Origin: Sclerodactyla briareus
Lineage: Eukaryota; Echinodermata; Holothuroidea; Dendrochirotida; Sclerodactylidae
Length of the DNA: 64,000 bases
Reading direction: 5' to 3'
Assembly (NCBI GenBank): GCA_026419785.1
Contig: JAODTK010005891.1
Coordinates: 141,501 to 205,500 of the forward strand
This document shows, one piece after another, positions 34,437 through 46,629 of this stretch; the first letter of the stretch is position 1, and each line of letters begins with the position of its first letter. The notes beneath the pieces are model-generated. The model was not told the origin of the DNA. It did no database searches and saw only the letters and a program-made list of their open reading frames with translations. The position numbers and the translations under genes are program-made.

Positions 34437-35050
34437 TCTCACAGGGGTATTTTGAGGCTCTGTAGTGGATCTCGATTCGCATTTCCGCAACGCGCCCTTT
34501 GAATTATAACTCCGATGCTCTCTCCAATGTCCTTAGTCACTTAACAAAATTCCCACGTTGCTGCATAGTACCTGCGAACGGATTCTTTATCGCCATTCTC
34601 TGGTTTAAAATGTGTTTTCTTGCAATTTAAGAATAATCCTTTCCGCACTATGCCACCGTGGCTCGATGTAGTTTTCGATTCGAGTCCTGTCTTGTGGCGG
34701 ATCACCCTGTCGAAAATATAATCGAGAGCTTTTTCTGCAGGTTGCCTCTGTTTTGGCACGCTCGTGGTAATCCCTAGTATTCTTTGCGAGATCCCGGAAG
34801 CAGCACCAACAGACCGTAGCTCCTTTCCCTGCTCTCGTGATACCTCACTTCCTCCTCTGAAATGGTTCCGATACCACTTCAAATTTCGTTCGGTGGCCTT
34901 CTTAAAACGCGAATTTGCAGGTTTTTCGTGTTCCCGCGCCAATCCTTCTCCGTTCCGCTTTGGAACTGTGAGAGAGTTAGTAAAGAATTAGTGAAGAATT
35001 ATTCAAAGTTTATTCAAAGGTTGAACTCCAGAAATTCTTGAACTGTTGAC
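34437..35050 (-). mobile_element. Y-family coding-like repeat, copy 1
   Basis: The minus strand begins AAGATGGCAGCTGTCAACAG. It has an open stretch of about 130 codons rich in Lys, Arg and Glu, with the segments SRFKKATERNLKWYRN, GISQRILGITTS and YAATWEF. A second copy lies at 47095-47880 on the same strand, adjoining an LTR remnant there as well. Both copies are broken. I do not recognise the domain. A gag-like or other accessory ORF of an LTR element is the most likely reading because of the adjacent LTRs, but this is inference. Confidence 0.45.
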
Positions 35051-35059
35051 AGCTGCCAT

Positions 35060-36199
35060 CTTGGATTAGCACACACATCGGAGGTGTAAAAGTGCCGTAA
35101 CGCCACCACGAGATACAGGAAATCAAGGGCAGCGGGGTTCGCAAACTGCATCAAGGTTTCTCGCCTTGGGTCCGGATATTGCTATAAAATAAGAAATGTC
35201 TGACAAATTATGAATGCTGGGTAACCCTATGTCATATATTCTACAACATGTCTACACGATGGGTATGACAGCAATACATAATTTGCCCCTCCGCGATTAT
35301 CCGTTAATCAATAAAACAAAGGAATCTCACGAAGGTCATTCTATCTGCACCCTAAACAGTCCCATATACAACATCTCGTGGCGAGTCCATACTCCGCGAC
35401 CCCCAGGTATCATGGCCGCACGGCTGTCTGCCTCAGGACGCCATGTCGCAGAACAACGTCTAAGTCTCAGTCCAACCAGTAGCCGTCTTCCCATCCCCTC
35501 TTGGCGGTCAGATGCACCATACCTCTTACGTCTAGGCAATCGGGGTCACCATAGGTGCTCGGATCTGTTCAGATCACAAATACGAGACTTCTAATAAAAT
35601 GTCTTGTTCGAAAGAAATCGGCAGAATTACTTGACAATCTGTCAGAGTGCGGAGCAGAGGTTGCTAAAGAGTGGTGATGGGTTGTGCTCTGCGAAGGCTT
35701 GAAATCAAACTTGGCGCGAACTTTTTTACTATGTAACTCAGCAGGGAGTTGCCCACGCAAAAAAGACCTTAAGTAAGACATTTCTGAGAACAGGGTACCA
35801 TGTCTGCGTCCACAAAATAGGAAGTTGCTATTTCCTCCCACCAAAAATTTAATCACTCTCTAATTAATCTAGTAAAACTGAAGGGGAACAAGGTTGATGT
35901 CATCCTTACCATGATAAACATTCCACTCATTTCCAGGGATTCTGGCCCTCTGCGATATCATATCAGTAAACTCTCTCAACCTCATAGCCCAAAAGACAAG
36001 TTTTATGGCCATGGGGCCAAGGGGTCAGTTTCGACTTTATATATGGTCAACAGGTGGAGTCAATACTCATGAAATTGCTATGACGGAAAGTGGTACGACC
36101 TGGATAGCGAAACTTCAGCTTGGAGACAGGAAGTGGGGACAGTCATAAAAAGAGGGGGTATAAACAGAAGGAGAAATGGGAGATAACAAGTTGAGGGTT

Positions 36200-36230
<31 letters not shown>

Positions 36231-36246
36231 TATATATATATAATAT

Positions 36247-36309
<63 letters not shown>

Positions 36310-36340
36310 GCCCTAACCTGTGAAAATTGGAGGCAGTCTC
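35060..36340 (-). mobile_element. Degraded gypsy LTR (TGTAGC...GCTACA family)
   Basis: The left part shares AAAAGTGCCGTAACGCCACC, ACGAGATACAG and ATCAAGGGCAGCGGGG with the LTR at 39687. The middle shares GACAATCTGTCAGAGTGCGG then AGCAGAGGTTGCT. The right part shares GAGTGGGGACA-like, GGAGAAATGGGAGATAACAA and CCTGTGAAAATT. A polypurine tract (seen here as CTCCCCTCC) borders it at 36340, followed by pol sequence, so it is a 3' LTR of a minus-strand element. An AT microsatellite has expanded inside. Old and broken. Confidence 0.65.
36200..36309. repeat. AT microsatellite inside LTR
   Basis: About 110 bp of (AT)n with several AATAT slips. The corresponding position in the LTR at 39687-42195 has only a short TATATAC stretch. 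Confidence 0.95.
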
Positions 36341-36344
36341 CCCT

Positions 36345-37775
36345 CCTACCAGTAAATCCACAGGCTAATACAGGGACGATAGGGAGGCAGAAGGGTTAGC
36401 TGACTCGCGAATGATACCCTTGGTCGTGTATATGCTCCCGTGCGTCCTTGAAATCGGCAGGTGGAATTCGTCGACACTCTGTCGGAAGAGGGTCTCGTCT
36501 GTAGGCCGAATTTGGTGGCGTACAGCATTTGTACGCCCACTTATCCAAATCGTCTTTGGAGAAGACACCATGGTGCTTAGTGAGTACTCCTCTCCTGCCA
36601 CTCATTACGGATATCAAAGAAAGGGGTTCCACTACCGCCTAACTTGGCCTGGTGACTCATGGTATCTCTGCCACAAGCAGCAGTTGAATCATTAGTGAAG
36701 TTACCGTGGCATGGGAAGAAAACCTCCCCGATAGGATGCTGAGTCCAAGCCTGATGTCTTTATTTAATGATGTTTCGCATTAGCAGCCCTGGACTCGAGA
36801 ACTACCTTCAGATATGGTCACTGGGCAAGGGGAGAGGCTGAGGCCACCAGTTAAGTCGGGGTGACTCTCTACATGGACCCTCAGTCTCAGCACCCAATGG
36901 ATTTTGCCATCCCACAATCTAAATACGCAATTTGGATTAGTTGCTACATGACTCTTCTGCAGCTCAAGTGTCTCAAGGTTGCCGTCCTTACTGCACCTTT
37001 GAGTACAGCAGCAATGCAGTAAGCGTCAGCCCACTGCTGACTCACCTTGAGTTTCTTGGCAAAATTCCTTGCCCTCTAGCTGGCGGCAATCACGTTAAAG
37101 AGTTCGAATCTCAAATGTGGGACAACCTGCCCCCCCCCCCCCCCACCTCCAGTGAGACCGAGTTCACTTAGAGGACGCAGCTTTCTATGGGACAAATGAC
37201 GGTCACGAAATGCACTCTGAGACACAGGTTACTTGTGACCCGGTGTCCAGTAGAGCCTCGCATTCTGAGCTCCCCCAATTCCGCTTCCATTTTACTGACG
37301 TAATACACTGGTTGGGCATGCAGCCTAGAGAACAGGTTGCAGGGATGCTTTTAGGGAGGCTACCTCCCTTCTTGATCATCTTGCCCTGCTGCCTCCTGGC
37401 GCACCTGGCGGCCTCAGCAGTCTCTTCGTTGCGGACCTCCTGCATGAGTGCCACAAGACCAGAGAGCTTCTTCATTTTCTGGCGAAGCTGAAGTGCCCCT
37501 ACCAGCCCATTGTCGAAAATGCAGCCCCTTATGAATTGGCTGAGCCTCAGACGGTCAGCCTCCTCGGGTCCACACCCCTGAACTGAATGGCCTGGTTCAG
37601 GCAGCCTTCCAGCCTTGTGAAGTACACTGACGGTTTCTCACTCCGATCCGGGAAAATATCCAGAAAGAGGGTGAGGTCATCTTCACAAGGGATTTCGAAG
37701 GCTTGAGCAAGCTGCCCTAAAAAGCTTTCAGCAGTGGCTCTTGAGTCATGCTCCTCTGCCGCCTTACGTTAAAAA
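36345..37775 (-). mobile_element. Ty3/gypsy gag-protease-RT remnant
   Basis: From right to left on the minus strand there is a gag core with AESFLGQLAQAFEIP, FPDRSEKPSVYFTRLEG and RLSQFIRGC near 37500-37760. Then comes KLSGLVALMQEVRNEE, the protease motif ALLDTGSQVTCVS near 37230, a linker, and the start of RT with AVRHQIRPTDETLFRQ near 36500. The gag and protease layout is standard for Ty3/gypsy. The RT segment aligns with the pol at 45725-46417, so both belong to one family. Broken fossil; later pol domains are not present next to it. It adjoins the LTR at 35060-36340. Confidence 0.7.
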
Positions 37776-38285
37776 AAGACATTTGACATTAATTCATTAA
37801 ATAAGCAAAAAGATACTTAACTGGCTTTGAGGCTGGACAGTTCCTGGCATCTGCCGGGACCTTCTGGACCAGACCTCTGTCGCTGTTACCAATCAGGCGC
37901 GAATGTGCATAAAATAATGCAGAAAATTTCGCGGTGGATCCACTAAAATAATTAACAAAGGTGAAGTTCAGCATCTTCGACTCCTGGGATGGACTTCGTT
38001 AGTCACGGTGTTGGTCGGGCCAGGGACTCATCCTTCGACGTCAGGTTGATTTGGTGATTAGGACATCACGGGAGTTGATAAAACAATGTTCCTCAGAGAA
38101 TCTCCCTAATATTTTCACAGTCGATTTATGTTAAGTGTTAACAATGTTCAGTTACAAGGAAAACTTCCGTACGTATGACGAATAGTAGTTAACATACCGT
38201 CTTCTAAACTCAGGTCAACAAAACAAGTGTCGCTGACAACGTTGAGACCACTGAACAACTTATCCACTATAAGTGTATATGCAAC
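37776..38285 (-). mobile_element. Family X LTR fragment, copy a
   Basis: It shares ATTTGACATTAATTCATTAA, TTTCGCGGTGGATCCACTAA, TGGACTTCGTTAGTCACGGTG and GATTAGGACATCACGGGAG with 49560-49960 and 58560-58930. It abuts the gag remnant at 37775 on the left and a family X leader/gag-start fragment (38286-38400) on the right. Broken. Confidence 0.6.
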
Positions 38286-39365
38286 AATATCAATTTTGTC
38301 TACTTCCCCTGCCTTTCCTAATGTTGTTTTAGTCCAGTGGCTGATACACCTAAGAGTATGCCTCGATAATTGGTGTAAAGTACCAGAACATGTGTAACAG
38401 CCTCTATAATCGAGCACCTACGGATCATTAGCGGTGGGGTTCGAGGTTGCTTAATGTTAGTGACAACATTCAAACGATGGGATGTAAATAAATACAGAAC
38501 AATTGGTTACGGGTTGACTGCATTAATTTCACTTTCCCCCCCCCCCCCCCCAATCATGGGGTTTCAAATCAATATTATACAAAATTCCGCATATATACAT
38601 GCATGACATACAACTAAGAACATCATGTATCAAACTTTCCATGTATGGGGTAAACATAACTGTAAGTGTTAATCAACACCTGAATGATAGGGGCGTCCCC
38701 CTGTACTGGCCGCGGCGCTGCCAGTCCTTGGCTTCAGACTAAGGCGCATCCCCTCGATGGTGCCTAGAATTCCGTCTGGCCCGGTACCCAAAAAGCGCAG
38801 TCGGCAACGTCTTCAAGTCCACCCGTAGGAAGCCCTGGGTCAGAAACCCATTTAGAAAGCATAAGTCAGTTTTGGGCTTCGGGTCTCCACTCAATGCAGA
38901 TATTTTAGGGGTTAGGAAAGCTGTTACATGGTAATTTGTGCAGTAATTTCAGGTGATTCATCGATTTTATTTGGGGGTGACAATTCGTCAGGCCCCTTCA
39001 GTAGTGAGGTTGGAGCTATAGAAATTCCATGCTCCTGTTTCTGGAGAGTATTCAGCTGTGTAACTGCACTAGCAGCATTTTTGATTTCTTTGTAGGTACA
39101 TAGAGTCGTACCAGAAGCTTCTCCAGTGATTGGATCTGCACCAATATCAATTTTGTCTACTTCCCCTGCCTTTCCTAAATGTTGTTTTAGACAGTGCCCT
39201 GATACGCCTAAGGGTTATGCCTTCGAGAATTAGGTGTAAAGTACTTAGACATGGTTAAAGAAGTAATTCGAAGTTACGTGTAATATGAAACAAGTTCTAT
39301 TCTGCATGTACCTCAATATGCCACAAAACAAATAACTGATCGTATAAGGTAAGAAATCTCTTAGC
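38286..39365 (-). mobile_element. Family X leader and gag remnants, duplicated start
   Basis: The phrase CAATATCAATTTTGTCTACT, then TCCCCTGCCTTTCC and TACACCTAAG, occurs twice, at 38286-38400 and 39137-39260. The minus-strand product of the right copy includes KIDIGADPITGEASG and, near 38880, FSG/LSG-DPKPKTDL, a typical gypsy gag start. The matching region in another copy lies at 48835-49197. A C-run at 38536-38551 lies between the two starts. Broken fossil with several interruptions. Confidence 0.6.
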
Positions 39366-39381
39366 CTCACGTTGAGCGCCA
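39365..39381 (-). promoter_or_regulatory. Primer-binding site, tRNA-Lys type (family X)
   Basis: Minus-strand TGGCGCTCAACGTGAGG lies two bases inside the LTR edge. It differs little from the standard tRNA-Lys1,2 primer site TGGCGCCCAACGTGGGGC. The copy at 49331-49347 is closer to the standard. Confidence 0.6.
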
Positions 39382-39383
39382 AT

Positions 39384-39686
39384 TGTATGTAGCCCTCGTC
39401 TACTCGAAACGGACTGTACACAAAAAGTTTTTTTTTTCGGGTGAGCTCGGAGTTTGCCCCGAGTGCAAACAATAAAGTTACATTTGAACTGATAAACCTT
39501 CAAAGACCTTATGGCATGAGAAAAACACAGAATAAGAACTCGGACAAAGAATTTGCGTAGCTTTCATGCTATTCTTGAACAACTATATTCAAGACTCCAT
39601 TCAATCGAAGCATGCATAATATGAGATTAATATTCAAATTGTCAATAGCCATTTGACAATAATTCATCAAATAACCAAAAAGGTAT
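39384..39686 (-). mobile_element. Family X LTR, interrupted at 39686
   Basis: It starts TGTATGTAGCCCTCGTCTAC on the plus strand and carries AACAATAAAGTTACATTTGA and ATTCATCAAATAACC. It stops abruptly at GGTA/TGTAGC, where another LTR begins. The uninterrupted copy at 49350 reads on with CTTTAGGGATAG at this point, so 39686/39687 is an insertion junction. Confidence 0.7.
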
Positions 39687-42195
39687 GTAGCGCACATCTC
39701 GGGGGAGTAAAAAGTGCCGTAACGCCACTACGAGATACAGAAGATCAAGGGCAGCGGGGTTCGCAGGCGTGTCAGGGTTCTCTGCCTTTCAAATGGATAT
39801 TGCAATAAAGTAAGAATGATGCATAATCTAATGTGTCTGGGAACCATATATTTCAAAATAGGTCACAAACCATGCAATAAATGAATACCTAATTCAATCT
39901 ACTAACACGATATTATGATTACAGGTCAGCAGTCAATCACATCATTGAGCTAAAAGTACTCTTCCGGTCCTACAAGGGGCACTCATCAGTTCATGGGGCA
40001 CATCTCTCATAGTAACAGCACAAGAAGAAAACGTCAGCCCGTTTCACACCGTTGTAGTCACAGCGCACAGCGACATCTAAGGTCCAAGCCTCACGGTCAA
40101 GCACGTCCACGCCCGCTCAGCTACACGGCCCATGGTAGTACGGCTCGTCAGAGACAGCTATAGTAGCCCCATAACCTGGTCAGGTTGTAAATGACAGACT
40201 CTCCAATATAAAGGTCTTGTCCAAAGGAATACAAGTATTCCTGGACAATCTTGCAGAGTACGAAGCAGAGGTTGCTCGAGAATGGTCTAAGCAATAAACT
40301 ATTCAACAAACTAATCAATTGCTCAACAATTAGTCAACTAGCATCAACATTCGGGGACTACGGGATAACCCAAATTATGAGATCAAATATAAAATATATA
40401 CAATGAGAAAGTAGAGTCAATGAGAGATCAGCTCAACCTACATAGGAGCTATCCCATAGAGCTCAAAGTAGATCAACGCAGTCCAACGACGCATATTGGA
40501 TCATACAGGGGAATTAACAACTAGCGATAATAAATCAAACCAGCACTAAACCTAGGGTAATTCAGTGGTTGTGCTCCTTTAAGTAAGAATACTCTACTGG
40601 ATATGCCCCTTTAACCCAACAATGGGCAATGTGGCCAGATCATACTAGGATGGCTCTGGCATAGGAGATTCCTACTCCTACCATGTGCTAGATGATAACC
40701 ACTGCTATACAGAAGTTATACTGCCTCATGCAGCTCACACTTGAAGTACTCAACTTGCCTGCAACACCTACACTGAGTGTACTCTCGACAATCAGTTAGG
40801 CAAGTAATGCAATGAAACATATTAGGGATGCTAAATTATCGACGTCTGGACGACATTAAACTTTGAAGCACATAATTGGATAGTGTCATCAATCAGCGCT
40901 GGGAGTCCTGATCTCGTCGACACACATCCCAATATCCATGCATCAAAGGTACTCCTAAGATGATCCTCCATCCAACAACAATAGTCAGCCTGCATAGCTG
41001 AATGCACTTTAATAACAAACCACTAGCTTACCTCTAACTTTTGGGACCACTTATTGCCATGACAACAGCACACTTACTAGTTGCATACAATCGTACAAAG
41101 GTTACGGCAGCGTAGCACTCTGTGCCACAAGGGGAATCACCTCCCGGTAAGATGATATCCACTATAAATCCTACTACCTATACTAATCACTGTGTCTTGT
41201 CCAGACACCTGTTATAGTCAATTAATCAAATACCCTAGTAACACAATGGGTCACAAGTAATCCTTAGCAACATGTTTAATCACACAGTCATTTGTAATTA
41301 ATTCACAAGATAAGGGGGTAATTATTATTATCAATAAAACATCTCAACTCATGTGCATATCGCCATCATGGGTTACAAAATACTCAACAAATAACGTAAG
41401 TCTGCGTGCTCCCAAGCATCACGAATAAGCACAAAATAAATATCATTATCAATATCAGTGATATACAACTGGGGGGGTAAGTGTTAAAAAAGATGAGGCA
41501 CAACCTGTTTCAGGTTTAAAGACAGACTCTCGAATATAAAGGTCTTGTCCAAAGGGATACAAGTATTGCTGGACAATCTTGCAGAGTACGAAGCAGAGGT
41601 TGCTCGAGAATGGTGAAGGCTACCATCCGCCAAGTGCTTTCAAACAAGATGGGTGCTAAACTATTCCCATATCATTTAACAGGAAGCTGCGCGCAATAGG
41701 ACCTAAATAAAGAGATTCTAAACTGGGTACGGCATCCGCCAAACAGGAAGTTACTCTTTCCTACTATTCCGAACCCTGATCACTGGAATTACTAATTAAT
41801 ATACTAAAACTCCAAAAACACAAGCTATCCACCCACAATATCCAATAATACCATTTCCAGAGAAGTTTTACTATGCCTGATGTCATTAGCAAACCTTCCC
41901 TGTCAGACTAACCCAAGAGAGAAGTTTATGGCTACCGTGTCAAGGGGTCAGTTAACATCTGCCATGACTGAGCCTCTCGCTCCAAATATGGTCATCAGGC
42001 GGAGTAGATAACCAGAATTACTACATGACGAAACAATTCCTAAGCTAGATCAAATAAGTTCATCTCTCGGACAGGGAGTGGGGACACTCATAGAAAAGAA
42101 AAAGGGGGGGGGGGGTTATATACGGAGGGAGAAATAGAAGATAACCAATTAAAGGGTATATAGCATCCTAATCTGTGAAAATTAGGGGTGCTACA
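39687..42195 (-). mobile_element. Long gypsy LTR with internal insertion or duplication
   Basis: It starts TGTAGCGCACATC and ends GGGGTGCTACA on the plus strand, so TGTAGC/GCTACA are inverted ends. The polypurine tract (CTCTCCCTCC here) follows at 42196. It is therefore the 3' LTR of the minus-strand pol at 43000-46460. At 2.5 kb it is about twice the related LTR at 35060. The excess is the interval between two direct copies of a roughly 115-bp segment, at 40175-40290 and 41509-41620. It inserted into a family X LTR. Broken element, of intermediate age by nesting order. Confidence 0.7.
40175..41620. repeat. About 115-bp direct repeat spanning 1.33 kb inside the LTR
   Basis: The segment GACAGACTCTCCAATATAAA, GGTCTTGTCCAAAGG, ACAATCTTGCAGAGTACG and AAGCAGAGGTTGCTCGAGAA occurs at 40175-40290 and again at 41509-41620, with few differences. 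The related LTR at 35060 has it once (about 35590-35700). The 1.2 kb between the copies is AT-rich, non-coding and unlike the rest of the window. Confidence 0.75.
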
Positions 42196-43000
42196 CTCTC
42201 CCTCCTAAAATATGGTCGTCCTCGACCAGTAAAACAACATTCTAATACAGCCACAAAAAATCAGCACGGAGAACAACACGCAACAGTCAGCTGTCACTAC
42301 TGCAAGGCATATAAACGACGACAAGGGATCACTTGGTGACAGACAACATGCTACCACCCTGAATCTACCTACTTATCACAGAAGTTGTAAAACACCTACT
42401 AAGGCAAATGGCAGCATGTGTCCTAAATACACAGTAATGGATTGATTGGGTGGACTCTATCAACATGTGTAGTCACCTAGAATGTTTCTGCACAACACTT
42501 CACATATGGGACATCTCCCTACATAGCACCTAATGCTCTGGAATATTCACCTACAGAGTCTACAGAATATGTCACACTTGGGAGGCATGACCAGTAGCTC
42601 AATAGGAATCCATTTAAAGGTGGCTTCAACAAGCTCACTGGGAAATTCTACTGCCCTCTACGGCGACAGTCAACAACAGAACACAGTCTAAATATGAAAA
42701 TGAGCAGAAACACAATTGGTTCTCACACGCTGCAGGTAACAGGAGTCGCTTCTCCCACTCCTGCAAGCGAGAACAGTCACTGACTGAGCTGATCTAGCTA
42801 TTCAGCCCCTGACAGAAGGGTCTATAGCATCATAGCCGACTGCTCCATTAATTCCATCTGCTGTTGGACCAAGCTAGTCATAACCGAGTTACCTGAAGGG
42901 ATAGCAGTTACTTGATTATTGGTTGACCAGGTAGCTGGCCGACCTAACTGGTCATAAACTCAATGGCATCGTCTGGATCCGTCTCCTACCAGACGTTCTC
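42196..43000 (-). mobile_element. Non-coding region between pol end and LTR
   Basis: No open frame of note. Position and orientation make it the 3' untranslated part of the element whose pol begins at 46460 and whose LTR is 39687-42195. Confidence 0.5.
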
Positions 43001-46000
43001 AACCTGAGCTGTGGTTCTTCAGGGGGGTCCATGACCTCAGGGGCATGCGGTACTGGGGGTCGAACTGGGGGTTCGACCTGAGCCACCTGTTCCTCTGCCT
43101 GTGTTCCAACCTTCTAGTTGCCCTGTCGGTGGGATTGGAGGTGGAGGTTGGTCCGTCAACTGCGGGGCAGGAGGTTGCTCCTCCGGCTCAGCTACTGGCC
43201 ACTCTCGTGAGCAGGGGCGTCTGTGCCATTCGCAACCTCCCTGTGGGCTCGACCACAGTAGGTATATCAGGGATAGACCTGAAGTTGGTCTTTAGGTGGT
43301 ACCTAATATCTTCATCTGACTCAGACTCAGAAGACTCAGTGGGAGGGGGTGTCGGGGCGTGGCGGTTGCGCCGGCTCGACTTCCTCTCCACTCGAGTTGG
43401 TCGGCATCAGTTGGTGCAGGAGCTATTCAACCTACAGGCAGTAACAAGTTCCTGTGTAAGGTGTTCGCAAGGGGCCGTCAAACTGCCCCTAGGCCTAACC
43501 TTGCCCGAAACACAGGCATGTCATTTCCACACACCGCTGAACAACAACATATACAGCCATCCTCCACTGTTAGAGGGGCTTGTGGCCACCCGCACATCAC
43601 ATTCTCACAAACACAACGCTCACCGGGGGGTTCTAGTCTCAGTTCCCTGACCACTCGCTTATTGTATATGCGCTCATTGGCGTCAGCCTTTTGTCAGCCT
43701 GTTGCCCCGCCAGTTGGTGTGCCTGCTGAGTCTCTTCTTCAGTTTAGCAGCAACCTCTGGTGGACTAGGGCCCTCGGTAACAGCGACACGTCCCATCCTC
43801 AAATCAATTGGCAACCTGGGCTTTCTCCCTTATCCCTGCCAAACATAAGAAGGAAGAGACTGGGCCGGTGGTCTCATTTCTCGGCAATTATACCATGTAA
43901 CGAGAGGAGCACCATGAGACCAGTCCATTCTCCTTCTTCTCATCTCCAGGTAACGAGGTTAGGTTTAATAGGGTCTGTTGAAACCGCTCACACTGTCCGT
44001 TAGCCTGGGGATGGTATGGAGTAGTTCGCGACTTTCTGTATGCCAAGGCAGTCGCATAGTTCTTTGATGACGCGAGACTCGAAATCGCGCCCTTAATCCG
44101 TTGTTGGCCGTGTTGGCCTTCTGGTCCTGTTAGGTATCGCAAATCGTACCTGGTTAGTGGTCAGTCCAGGACGAGGACATCCTGCTTGCGCTTGGAGCCT
44201 GGCTCGATCTTTTCAGGAAAGTCCATGCAACAGCAGCTCCAGGGGCTAGAAGTCTTAACAGAAACCAGCGGGGCTGCGTTTAGTGCCTGCTAGTAATCAG
44301 ATTTTGGTATTTGGCCCAAGTCGTTAGGACTCAATCCGGGCAGGGCTTCTGCCCGGCCCTCAGAACAAAAAGCCTGTAGGCAAGGCATCAGGTGAGTCAC
44401 ACACTGCTTCAATCCAGGTGAGGGCCTCACTCAAGTTGGGAGATGTTCCCTTGCTCCCGCCTGTATAGTTGACTCGAACATACTGCAGCAACTACTCCTG
44501 TACATGTTCTCAGTAGCAACAGTACATGGATCTATTGATAGAGGCCATCGTATCTCTTCCAGGGGATGGTTCAGGAACTTCTCCCTCATCCTGCGGTTTT
44601 GGGCTGTTGAACTCGAGATACTCGTCGTCTTCTGGTTGTGGGGCCTGTGGACGCCTAGAAGGCCATCAGCATCTTGGTTGCGTCTGCCTGGCTTGTACTT
44701 GAAATGTCGAAATCAAATGTACCAGAGCAGCCAACCATCTAATGCCCTGTCGGCGTCAAGCTTGCCTAGGGAGGACGTATGTCAGGGGATTGTTATCAGT
44801 CAGCACAGTTACGTCGGTTACCATCAGATAGTCAGCAACTATCTGTGATAGCCCACTTCATCGCTAGAACTCTAGCTTATTACGGGTTCGTTATCCTTCG
44901 CTCTTCGACAACCCTCGACTAGCCATACGCAACTGGCCTCAACTTTGCACTCTTCTCCTGGTAGAGTGCCGCACCCAGGCCAGCTGTGCTCGCATCTGTA
45001 TGGAGCACGAACGGGGCACTGTGATCGGCAAACATCAAAGTTGGGGCAGTCGTAAGCTTCTCAACGAGCTTGTCAAAGGCTGACTGACACTGCGCGTCCC
45101 ATTTATCGCCAAACGGGGTGTCGGGACTGGGGCGCGACCCTTGGGGTCCTCTCGGCTTCTTCTTTCTAACCGGTTTATACAGTCGGCCTAAGTCGTTCAA
45201 GGGCTAGCCGTTTGCCTGTAGGCTGGAATAAACCTGCGGTAATACCCAGCAAAACCCAAGAATGACTTAAGCTCCCTAACATTCTGTGGACGCGGCCGAG
45301 TGGTCACAGCTGACACCTTTCTGGGTCCAGTCTGCACCCCCTCGGCGGATATGACGTGACCCAGACACTTGCCAGACGACTGAACGAACTGACACTTCTC
45401 TGGTTCAGCTTGAGTCCGAATGACTCAAGTCTGGTTAGGACCTTGTCTAGTTTCCCCTCGTGTTCTTCTAGAGTCCTCGAGAACACCAGGATGTCATCCA
45501 GATACACCAGTACATCCCTGAAGGTCATGTCACCCATGCATCTCTCCATGAGCCTTTGAAATGTGGCTGGGGCATTGCAGATCCCCTGGGGCATTTGGTT
45601 GAACTCATAGAACCCCAAGGGCACAAAACAGAAGGCGTCTCTGCTTGTCCCTCTCCTCCATTTCTATCTGGTAGTATCCTGACTTTAGGTCAAGGCACGT
45701 GAACCAGGCAGCTCCTGTAAGAGATTACAGGGTATCCACGATCTTCCGGATGTTATACTGGTCCCGCACAGTTCGTGAGTTAAGCAGCCGATAATCTACT
45801 GTCAGCCGGATGTCGTTGTTTTTCTTGCGGGCCAGTGCGATGGGGGAGGCATAAGGGCTGGCCGACTCTCGGATAATGCCTTCGGTCAGCAAGTCCTGTA
45901 TATGCCTCCTCGCATCCTCAAAATCGGCAGGTGGGATCCTTCGACATCTCTGCCGAAAGGGGGTCTCGTCAGTGAGTCTGATCTGGTGGCGCACTGCACC

Positions 46001-46460
46001 TGTACGTCCTATGTCCAGATCGTCCCTAGAGAAGACACTATGGTGCTTAGTGAGCAACCTGGAAATCCTCTCTTTCCAATCAGGACCGATTGGAGAACTG
46101 TCCAGATTGAATAAGGGTTTCTCATCTACATTCGCCTGGTGGCTCATTGTAGATACACCACTGTCGCTAGTTGGTTTGGGGGAGGGGGAAACAGTAGAAG
46201 GCATAAACATTTTCCCAATAGGGTGCTTGGCCCCCAGTCTGATGTCCTTGCCTGAGTGGTTCTGAACTAGCACCTGAACTCTGCCAGAACTGTCTCCAGG
46301 CAAAGTGATCAAACAAGGGGGAGGCCGAGGCCACCAGGTATGGACGGGTGTGCCTCGATGAGGACCTCCGTCTCCACACGGATCTTCTGTATCTCGGATC
46401 GGATTTGCAACAAACAATAGGTGACAGCACGGCTGTTATTTTCAGGTGGCCCACAATATC
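43000..46460 (-). mobile_element. Ty3/gypsy pol remnant (RT, RNase H, integrase)
   Basis: From right to left on the minus strand, RT begins with GAVRHQIRLTDETPFRQ, RIPPADFEDARRHIQ, ESASPYASPIALARKK and LTVDYRLLNSRT (45725-46200). It continues with PLGFYEFNQMPQGICNAP and the catalytic VYLDDILVFSRT (45480-45624). RNase H follows with FVLHTDASTAGLGAALYQE (about 44960). Integrase ends with TTPYHPQANGQCERF near 44010. The C-terminal tail reaches about 43000. Domain order is that of Ty3/gypsy. The element is a fossil with at least five breaks. It belongs to the LTR at 39687-42195. Plus-strand frames of 201 and 214 codons at 43045-44003 are antisense shadows. Confidence 0.85.
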
Positions 46461-46629
46461 TAGATCACTGTCATGACATGACTGAATACAGGCTATCTAG
46501 CTGACGATCTCGCTAATCATGCAAATTGAAAATAATCAGTAACGTCTCGTTTAACGACACGCTGGCACTATGGTATCATATATAGTGTTACTAAGAATAA
46601 GACAATGACAAGTCTGGTGGTCTATTCCA

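Noticed and set aside
43045-44003. Overlapping plus-strand frames of 201 and 214 codons
   Set aside because: They are antisense to a gypsy integrase region with clear motifs on the minus strand.
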